Below are positions 1 to 5,055 of a stretch of DNA of 5,055 nt, piece after piece. The position numbers and the translations under genes were made by a program. The notes under the pieces are model-generated. The model made no database searches. It worked only from the letters and a program-made list of their open reading frames with translations, and had not been told where the DNA came from. How positions within the stretch are numbered: the first letter of the stretch is position 1; every line of letters starts with the position of its first letter. The DNA is taken from positions 11,056 to 16,110 of the forward strand of contig NVSZ01000059.1 in the NCBI GenBank assembly GCA_002732845.1, written 5' to 3'. The stretch comes from Rhodospirillaceae bacterium (GTDB lineage Bacteria > Pseudomonadota > Alphaproteobacteria > Rhodospirillales > Magnetovibrionaceae).

Positions 1-683
1 CGGTGACTCAAGACAATTTTGTTTTATGGGAACCCCGTGATGTGGTTGGCGGTGATATATATTGGTATGGGGCTTGGGGGGATGGGTGTCTCATCCTCCT
101 CGGTGATTGCACTGGTCACGGCGTACCCGGTGCCTTTATGACCCTGATTTCGATTGGGAACTTAGAGCGTTCCATAAGTGAGGTTGAAGGGGGTAATCTT
201 GGAAAATTGGTGGCTCGTTTGCATCAATATATTCAAATTTCCCTCGGCCAGCACTACGGAGAAAGTGATAGTGACGACGGCATCGAACTCGGCGCGTGCT
301 ATTTTGTCCCAGAAGCCCAACAGATGACCTTTGTCGGTGCCCGTTTTGATTTGATGATCAATGATGGAAACGGAATTTCCATTGTCAAAGGCACCAAAAA
401 AGGTATGGGATATCGGGGCATTCCCTACGAACAAGTGTACGAGGAACAGATAGTTCATTTGAAGCCGGACCAAAGTTTTTATCTAACAACAGATGGCCTG
501 ACCGATCAAATCGGTGGAGAACGGAAACGAATGTTCGGCAAGAGGCGCTTTAAGGAATTGCTCACCAGTGTTCAGGACAAGCCCATGTCCGAACAGAAAG
601 AGATAATCTACCAAACCCTCCTAGATTATCAAGATGGTGAAAATCGTCGTGACGATGTCGCAGTGATTGGATTTAAGCTTTAA
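1..683 (+). CDS. SpoIIE/PP2C-family protein serine/threonine phosphatase, C-terminal catalytic domain (5' partial)
   Basis: This is the metal-dependent phosphatase domain that dephosphorylates phosphoserine or phosphothreonine on a regulatory partner, typically an anti-sigma-factor antagonist or STAS-like protein. Numbering from the GTG at base 3, the visible 226 residues carry the PPM/SpoIIE motifs in order: VVGGD at 14-18, DCTGHGVPGAFM at 35-46, TTDGLTD at 162-168 and RRDDVAVIGF at 215-224. The aspartates D18, D35, D164 and D218 fit the usual metal ligands. The GTG at base 3 is unlikely to be the start, because the preceding FVLWEPRDVVGGDIYW stretch is normally internal, after a linker from an N-terminal sensor, HAMP or receiver region. 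I therefore treat the gene as running in from the left. The closest architecture I know is SiaA-like phosphatases (membrane sensor plus PP2C domain), but the sensor part is not visible, so no symbol is given. The gene ends in TAA and is convergent with anmK. Confidence 0.9.
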   Translation, partial: VTQDNFVLWEPRDVVGGDIYWYGAWGDGCLILLGDCTGHGVPGAFMTLISIGNLERSISEVEGGNLGKLVARLHQYIQISLGQHYGESDSDDGIELGACYFVPEAQQMTFVGARFDLMINDGNGISIVKGTKKGMGYRGIPYEQVYEEQIVHLKPDQSFYLTTDGLTDQIGGERKRMFGKRRFKELLTSVQDKPMSEQKEIIYQTLLDYQDGENRRDDVAVIGFKL

Positions 684-715
684 TCATCAGAAAAGGCAGG
701 AAGCAGACGTTAGCC

Positions 716-1786
716 CTATGTTGGTATATGTAAAACCCCACCACTAAGCGGTTCTTTTACGCCCGTTGTATTTGGAAAAGTGATCGGCAAACCGCGCTTG
801 TGGCGCACCGCCAGATAAGAAAACGCCTGAGCTTCTAAGGCGTCTCCGTCCCAGCCCAGATCATCTGCGGACATAACTTTGGCCTCGATTTCGTTTTGTA
901 GCATTTCCATTAACACCGGGTTCAGGCGTCCTCCGCCACAGATCACCCATGTGTTGACCGGGGTCGGAAAGAAGTCTTTGGCCTTGGCGATGGATTTTGC
1001 GATGAAGGCGGTTAGGGTTCGGGCTCCGTCTTCTAAATTTAGCCCTTTGAGATCGACTTTGAAATCATCGCGGTCTAAGGATTTAGGCGGTAATTTGTCA
1101 AAATAAGAGTTCTCTAACAACACCCTCAACACCCCTGCATTCACAGTGCCTTTTTCCGCCAATACCCCATTTCGGTCCATGTTTTGTTCCGTATGACGTT
1201 GCACCCAATCATTTAAAGGCGCATTTCCGGGGCCGGTATCGAATGCCAGAAGATCATCACCAACCCAAGTCACATTGGCAACACCGCCAATATTCACCAC
1301 CGCAACCGGGCTCGACACTTCATTTTGACTTCCGACCAGAGCTTGATGAAAAATGGGCACCAATGGCGCGCCCTGCCCGCCGGCCCGAACATCTTGACTG
1401 CGAAAATCATTCACCACCGAAATGCCCAATTGCTTCGCCAGCAAGGCTCCGTCGCCGATTTGCACGGTTATGCCCTTTGCCGGATCGTGATGCAGGGTGT
1501 GTCCGTGAAAGCCAATCACATCAATGTCGGTGGATTTCAGATTTTCTTGATCCAACAAGGCCTTCACAGCCTTCACATGCAACAGCGTCAAGTCTTGTTC
1601 AAGCTCTTCACATCCACTTGTCGCGCCCAAATGTTTACGGAGCCTTTTCACAAAGCTCACATCATAATCCACAGTCAGCGCGGGGCCAAATTCGACTTGA
1701 TCGGTGCCGTTGGTTCGGATCAAAGCAACGTCGATGCCGTCCAAAGACGTGCCGCTCATCAAGCCAATTGCCGTATAACTTTCCAT
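716..1786 (-). CDS. anmK: Anhydro-N-acetylmuramic acid kinase AnmK
   Basis: AnmK is a cytoplasmic enzyme of peptidoglycan recycling. It uses ATP and water to open the 1,6-anhydro ring of anhydro-MurNAc and phosphorylate it, giving MurNAc-6-phosphate. The product is 356 residues from the chosen start, close to the roughly 370 of the E. coli enzyme. Visible family motifs are GLMSGTSLDGIDVAL at 8-22 (N-terminal ATP-site loop), GFHGHT at 92-97, DFRSQDVRAGGQGAPLVP at 127-144, NIGGVAN at 165-171, FDTGPGN at 182-188 (D183 matches the catalytic base), CGGGRLNP at 283-290 and GDALEAQAF at 314-322. An in-frame ATG 21 bases upstream (1805-1807) would add MCSGVSL. I prefer the inner start because GGGG lies 8 bases before it, the outer ATG has no evident ribosome site, and conserved sequence begins right after the inner Met. 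The gene ends in TAG, is divergent from tyrS and appears intact. Confidence 0.96.
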   Translation of the reverse strand: MESYTAIGLMSGTSLDGIDVALIRTNGTDQVEFGPALTVDYDVSFVKRLRKHLGATSGCEELEQDLTLLHVKAVKALLDQENLKSTDIDVIGFHGHTLHHDPAKGITVQIGDGALLAKQLGISVVNDFRSQDVRAGGQGAPLVPIFHQALVGSQNEVSSPVAVVNIGGVANVTWVGDDLLAFDTGPGNAPLNDWVQRHTEQNMDRNGVLAEKGTVNAGVLRVLLENSYFDKLPPKSLDRDDFKVDLKGLNLEDGARTLTAFIAKSIAKAKDFFPTPVNTWVICGGGRLNPVLMEMLQNEIEAKVMSADDLGWDGDALEAQAFSYLAVRHKRGLPITFPNTTGVKEPLSGGVLHIPT

Positions 1787-1794
1787 CAACGAAA

Positions 1795-1798
1795 CCCC
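1795..1798 (-). promoter_or_regulatory. Probable ribosome binding site of anmK
   Basis: Read on the minus strand, GTGGGG ends 8 bases before the ATG at 1784-1786. The GGGG core can pair with the CCUCC end of 16S rRNA using one G-U pair. No comparable purine run precedes the alternative ATG at 1805-1807, so this site decides the start. The match to the consensus is imperfect. Confidence 0.45.
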
Positions 1799-1801
1799 AC
1801 T

Positions 1802-1814
1802 GCACATTGTGTGC
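1802..1814. repeat. Short inverted repeat in the anmK/tyrS divergent region
   Basis: GCACA and TGTGC form perfect 5-base arms around a TTG centre. The site lies between the candidate anmK -10 and the preferred anmK start, where a repressor could act. It shares its core with a CATTGTG direct repeat (1805-1811 and 1822-1828, 17 bases apart). Short dyads of this size arise often by chance, so a regulatory role is only a possibility. Confidence 0.2.
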
Positions 1815-1822
1815 CTGTCGCC

Positions 1823-1851
1823 ATTGTGCTAAGTCCGAGACAAACATGCAA
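1823..1851 (-). promoter_or_regulatory. Candidate promoter of anmK
   Basis: On the minus strand, TTGCAT (1851-1846) is followed after exactly 17 bases by CACAAT (1828-1823). This is a weak -35 (3 of 6 to TTGACA) and a fair -10 (4 of 6 to TATAAT) with ideal spacing. It would start transcription near 1816 and give a leader of about 30 bases to the inner anmK start. The outer start would have almost no leader, which agrees with the start chosen. Chance matches of this quality are common, so this is a suggestion only. Confidence 0.25.
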
Positions 1852-1852
1852 T

Positions 1853-1856
1853 AGGA
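1853..1856 (+). promoter_or_regulatory. Probable ribosome binding site of tyrS
   Basis: AGGA lies 12 bases upstream of the tyrS ATG at 1869, inside the stretch ATAGGACCCAGACC. The spacing is longer than the usual 5-9 bases, but this is the only purine-rich anti-16S match before the start. The intergenic leader is too short for a T-box or an attenuator. Confidence 0.4.
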
Positions 1857-1868
1857 CCCAGACCAATC

Positions 1869-3122
1869 ATGACCGATCTTAAATCAGATTTCTTAAAATC
1901 CGTTACCGAACGCGGCTATATGCACCAATGCACGGGCCTCGAAGACTTAGACAAAAAAGCCACCGAAGGCATTGTCACGGCCTATATCGGGTTTGATTGC
2001 ACGGCACCCAGCCTGCATGTGGGATCGCTTTTGCCGATTATGATGCTCCGTACGTTGCAAAAAACCGGGCACAAACCGATCGTTTTGATGGGCGGCGGCA
2101 CGACTTTGGTGGGCGATCCTTCCGGCAAAGACGAAAGCCGCAAATTGCTGACCGAAGACGTTATCCAATCGAACATGGACTCCATCAAAAAAGTCTTTGC
2201 CAAGTTTTTGAAATTTGGCGACGGCCCCACCGACGCGGTGATGGTGAACAATGCCGATTGGTTAAAATCGTTGAACTACCTCGAATTTCTACGTGATTTC
2301 GGACCGCATTTCACCATCAACCGCATGATGGGCTTTGACTCTGTGAAGCTGCGTTTAGAGCGCGAACAGCCTCTGACATTCTTGGAATTCAACTATATGA
2401 TTTTACAGGCTTATGATTTCTTGGCCTTGAACCGCACCCACGGTTGCAACTTGCAAATGGGGGGATCAGATCAATGGGGCAACATCATCAGCGGTGTTGA
2501 ACTGACACGGCGGGTTGATGGAAAAGAAGCTTACGGCCTGACCACCCCCTTGCTGACCACATCGTCCGGGGCCAAAATGGGTAAAACTGCAGCGGGCGCC
2601 GTGTGGCTGAACGAAGAACAATTATCGCCTTATGATTATTGGCAATACTGGCGCAATACCGAAGACGCCGATGTGGGCAAATTCTTGCGCCTGTTCACCG
2701 AACTTCCCCTTGCCGAAATTGAACGCCTTGAGGCTTTCGAAGGCCAAGAGATCAATGAAGCTAAGAAGGTTCTGGCCAACGAAGTGACCAAAATGTTACA
2801 CGGCGAAACCGCCGCAAAAACCGCACATTCCACCGCCGAAAAAACCTTCGAGCAAGGCCAACTGGGGCAAGACTTGCCCACCGTTGATGTTGAACGCGCC
2901 AAATTAGAAGATGGCATTGCGGCCTTTTCCGCCTTTATGTTGGCGGGATTAGCGGGATCGGGTGGCGATGCCAAACGTCTGATCAAAGGCGGCGGCGCGC
3001 GCATCAATGACAAAGCGGTCAGCGACATCAGCCACACCGTAAGTGTTGCGGATTTAAATGACGATGGCGTGATTAAAATGTCGGCGGGTAAAAAACGTCA
3101 CGTTTTGCTGCGCGCTATTTAA
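1869..3122 (+). CDS. tyrS: Tyrosyl-tRNA synthetase (tyrosine--tRNA ligase)
   Basis: This cytoplasmic class Ic aminoacyl-tRNA synthetase activates tyrosine with ATP and loads it onto tRNA-Tyr. The 417-residue product is complete and close to the 424 of E. coli TyrS. The Rossmann catalytic core shows the class I signatures: HVGS at 50-53 (the HIGH motif, within [16 protein letters not shown]) and KMGKT at 236-240 (the KMSKS loop, in the KFGKT-like form of the E. coli-type enzymes). Tyrosine-pocket residues are recognisable as Y39 and the Y176/Q180/D183 set in NYMILQAYD, and GGSDQWGN at 198-205 is also conserved. An anticodon-binding helical region follows. The last 70 or so residues form an S4-like RNA-binding domain, with [14 protein letters not shown] at about 368-381 and KKRHVLL near the end. 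The ATG at 1869 gives the normal N-terminus, with AGGA upstream. It is divergent from anmK, and its final codons overlap the end of the opposite-strand gene. Nothing looks broken. Confidence 0.98.
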   Translation: MTDLKSDFLKSVTERGYMHQCTGLEDLDKKATEGIVTAYIGFDCTAPSLHVGSLLPIMMLRTLQKTGHKPIVLMGGGTTLVGDPSGKDESRKLLTEDVIQSNMDSIKKVFAKFLKFGDGPTDAVMVNNADWLKSLNYLEFLRDFGPHFTINRMMGFDSVKLRLEREQPLTFLEFNYMILQAYDFLALNRTHGCNLQMGGSDQWGNIISGVELTRRVDGKEAYGLTTPLLTTSSGAKMGKTAAGAVWLNEEQLSPYDYWQYWRNTEDADVGKFLRLFTELPLAEIERLEAFEGQEINEAKKVLANEVTKMLHGETAAKTAHSTAEKTFEQGQLGQDLPTVDVERAKLEDGIAAFSAFMLAGLAGSGGDAKRLIKGGGARINDKAVSDISHTVSVADLNDDGVIKMSAGKKRHVLLRAI

Positions 3123-5055
3123 GCTCAGGCGCTGGCTTGGGCTCCGCGTCTTTATCTTTATCGGTTCCGGTAAAGATATTGCGCAACACGCCGGGGGCCA
3201 ACACGCTGAGCGGGTTCATAGAAATCACCACGTCTTCGCCTTGACCCTTCATCGTATAGGTCGCGGCAAACAGGCCACCGCCTTCTTCACCGCCGGAAAA
3301 CAACGGGCCAATCAACGGGATTTTACCCAGCAAAGCATTGATGGCATAGGCCGGAACCACGGTGCCTTTTAAATCCAAAACCTGATTGTTCATGTCGACT
3401 GTACCGGTGGCGGTGACGCCTAAGGTCGGGCCCGAGGCGCGCGCGCGGGTCAGTTCCAAAACACCATCTTCCAATTTAAACGGCATATCTAAAATATCAA
3501 AATTCAAACCTTCACCCTGCAAAGCATCCAAAATCCCTGTTAACGACATGACGCCGATCAATTTGGCAAAGGTCGGGGCTTCAAGCATGGCATAGTTTTC
3601 AACGGTGACTTTGCCTTCTAGTGGGGCATTTTTTCCGGGCCGTGTGTAGGCCGCTTTTAAATCAAATTTTCCGCCAAGGATATTGTCGTGCAAGTCCAAG
3701 GTTTTTAAAGTCGCACCCGCATTATCGGACGTAATCGATAAATAGCGTAATTCATTTTCGCCCGTTCCCAACATCAATTCCACGGTACCGCTTTCGCCAA
3801 CCACACCGCTGATGTCGACCTTGCGCCACAGCCCCCGGTCCCGATAAACGGTGCCAATGACATCTTGGATAACCTTGTCTTGGCTGACCAGCACCGACCG
3901 AATATCAACCGCCGCGTGGATCACCAATTCCGTTTTGCCTTCTATATCTTTGGGTTTTGGCTCCGCAGAGGCTTTTTTGCCTTTGCCTAAAAACTCATCC
4001 CACAACACTCGACCATCAAACCGATCACCGCGCAGAACAATTTCCCATTCTTCGCCGCCCAACGGAATTAACGAGCCCGTTACATCGGTCAGGCCAGAGC
4101 GCATGGTGTCTAAATTCACCCGTTCCAAGATGCCGCCTTTGCGAAAGCTGACCGATCCGGAAATATCCATATCCGGGGCAGAGACAGAAAATTTTGGAAT
4201 TTCATCCAAAACATCATCATCAATGCGCATTTCTAAAACAGCAGATCCCGGCACGCCACTGGCTTTTTCCCAGCCCAGTTCCGGTGCCGACAAAACCACG
4301 TTGGCAAGATCAATCCGTGCCGACAGGGATTGCCGACCGTCGCTCAAGGCCGTGTGATTGATATTCACTTCGGCCCCGCCGCTCATATACCGCGATAAAA
4401 TATCTGGCACATGAATGCCCAAGGACCCTAAATTTAAAACGTCTTCAATATAGCCCGACACTTCATAGCGATCGGCAAACAAAGCATTCGGCCTGAAGTC
4501 ATGATCCCATTTTAACTGTACGGGGACTTTGCCCAATTTCGCATGACCTTTAACCGCCAATCCGTTGTTATCGACGACAACATCAAGCGTGCTTTCGGTG
4601 ATGTCTTTATCAAAAATCACGCCCTTAAGCCCGGCCTCGGTTAATTTTGTGGCCACCAAAACTTCAACTTCAGAAGCCACAAGATCATTTTTCAAAGGAA
4701 TGCGCAGGTTAAGATTTCCCGATGAAAATCCAGTTGCCGTAGCCGCATCCATGCCCAAACCAGAGGCAAAGCGTAAGGGTTCTGAATCAATCAGCTTTAA
4801 AATACCAGGTACCGGGCCATCGATATCTAGGTTAATTTCAGCCCACTGCATATCTTCTTGCAGTTCAACCAAATTGACCGTGCCGCGTTTGATTTCCAAT
4901 CCGCCAGCGCTAGTCCCGCTTTCAATGGTAATGTTAAATTCTTGATCATTAAAGGTCGCATAGCCTTTTGCATTTTTCACCCGAGGCATGGTCGAAATGT
5001 AATTCACCGTAAGCCCATGACTGGTGATATTGCCCGACAGATTTTTGAGCTGAAG
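3115..5055 (-). CDS. AsmA/YhdP-like (DUF3971) envelope protein, C-terminal part (5' partial)
   Basis: This is the C-terminal 646 residues of a large, mostly beta-stranded envelope protein. The frame has no stop up to the right edge, and the codons before the GTG at 5005-5007 read on as [16 protein letters not shown], a typical family repeat. The GTG is therefore internal and the start lies outside the window. Alternating short beta-strand patterns with many G/D turns run through the visible part. The last 167 residues match the AsmA-like C-terminal region, with [43 protein letters not shown] and a hydrophobic IPLIGPLF followed by a Gly-rich stretch. Family members such as YhdP, TamB and YdbH are inner-membrane-anchored, span the periplasm and support phospholipid supply to the outer membrane; that role here is inference. 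Full-length alphaproteobacterial relatives are often about 1,000 residues or more, so several hundred N-terminal residues, including the membrane anchor, are missing. It ends in TAG, 8 bases inside tyrS, after a charged tail rich in K, D, E and P. Confidence 0.85.
   Translation of the reverse strand, partial: LQLKNLSGNITSHGLTVNYISTMPRVKNAKGYATFNDQEFNITIESGTSAGGLEIKRGTVNLVELQEDMQWAEINLDIDGPVPGILKLIDSEPLRFASGLGMDAATATGFSSGNLNLRIPLKNDLVASEVEVLVATKLTEAGLKGVIFDKDITESTLDVVVDNNGLAVKGHAKLGKVPVQLKWDHDFRPNALFADRYEVSGYIEDVLNLGSLGIHVPDILSRYMSGGAEVNINHTALSDGRQSLSARIDLANVVLSAPELGWEKASGVPGSAVLEMRIDDDVLDEIPKFSVSAPDMDISGSVSFRKGGILERVNLDTMRSGLTDVTGSLIPLGGEEWEIVLRGDRFDGRVLWDEFLGKGKKASAEPKPKDIEGKTELVIHAAVDIRSVLVSQDKVIQDVIGTVYRDRGLWRKVDISGVVGESGTVELMLGTGENELRYLSITSDNAGATLKTLDLHDNILGGKFDLKAAYTRPGKNAPLEGKVTVENYAMLEAPTFAKLIGVMSLTGILDALQGEGLNFDILDMPFKLEDGVLELTRARASGPTLGVTATGTVDMNNQVLDLKGTVVPAYAINALLGKIPLIGPLFSGGEEGGGLFAATYTMKGQGEDVVISMNPLSVLAPGVLRNIFTGTDKDKDAEPKPAPELK

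Noticed and set aside
684..715. A possible bidirectional terminator between the phosphatase and anmK
   Set aside because: The 32-base gap has no stable GC-rich stem and no T-run in either direction. I could find only a 3-base GGC/GCC pairing.
730..760. An imperfect inverted repeat GTAAAA...TTTTAC at the 3' end of anmK
   Set aside because: It lies within the conserved EPLSGGVLH codons, the arms are AT-rich and separated by about 20 bases, and there is no following T-run. It is better explained by coding constraint.
1846..1854. A minimal upstream frame ATG-CAA-TAG before tyrS
   Set aside because: It has only two codons and no ribosome site. It is out of frame with tyrS and shows no sign of a leader-peptide attenuator.
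1787..1868. A T-box or other tRNA-sensing riboswitch upstream of tyrS
   Set aside because: The leader is at most about 80 bases, with no specifier stem, no T-box sequence and no terminator hairpin. T-box control of tyrS is also a Firmicute feature.
1243..1882. Two long plus-strand open frames (1243-1854 and 1325-1882) opposite anmK
   Set aside because: They are antisense to a well-supported anmK gene, run into the tyrS promoter region or its start, and their translations are rich in H, R, P, S and Q with no recognisable domain. They are shadow frames.
2636..3037. A 133-residue minus-strand open frame opposite the tyrS C-terminus
   Set aside because: It lies entirely antisense to conserved tyrS codons and shows no domain, plausible ribosome site or conserved motif.
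3851..4357. A 168-residue plus-strand open frame inside the AsmA/YhdP-like gene
   Set aside because: It is antisense to a long gene with family-like sequence. Its translation is Ser/Thr/Pro-rich low-complexity text with no motif, as expected from reading the complement.

Overview
The window looks like an ordinary chromosomal segment from an alphaproteobacterium with moderate GC. A free-living, Gram-negative member of the Rhodospirillales or a related marine group is my best guess. This rests on family resemblance and gene order (anmK divergent from tyrS, next to a large AsmA/YhdP-like gene); there is no rRNA or other marker to confirm it.

Layout from left to right. (1) Bases 1-683, + strand: the C-terminal catalytic domain of a SpoIIE/PP2C-type serine/threonine phosphatase, cut by the left window edge. 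(2) 716-1786, - strand: anmK, anhydro-N-acetylmuramic acid kinase, convergent with the phosphatase across a 32-base gap. (3) About 1787-1868: a compact divergent intergenic region that must hold the start signals of both anmK and tyrS. (4) 1869-3122, + strand: tyrS, tyrosyl-tRNA synthetase, complete. (5) 3115-5055, - strand: the C-terminal part of a large AsmA/YhdP-like (DUF3971) envelope protein, whose reading frame stays open through the right window edge. Its stop codon lies inside the last codons of tyrS, so the two genes overlap tail to tail by 8 bases.

Functionally this is mostly core housekeeping: peptidoglycan recycling (AnmK), translation (TyrRS) and outer-membrane lipid homeostasis (AsmA/YhdP-like). 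The phosphatase is a signalling gene, probably the output end of a partner-switching or SiaA-like module whose other parts would lie to the left. No gap exceeds 300 bases, and I see no tRNA, rRNA, CRISPR array, insertion sequence or attachment site. I found no convincing evidence of an undescribed system; the findings are modest and mainly concern start choice, the shared control region and the 3' overlap.
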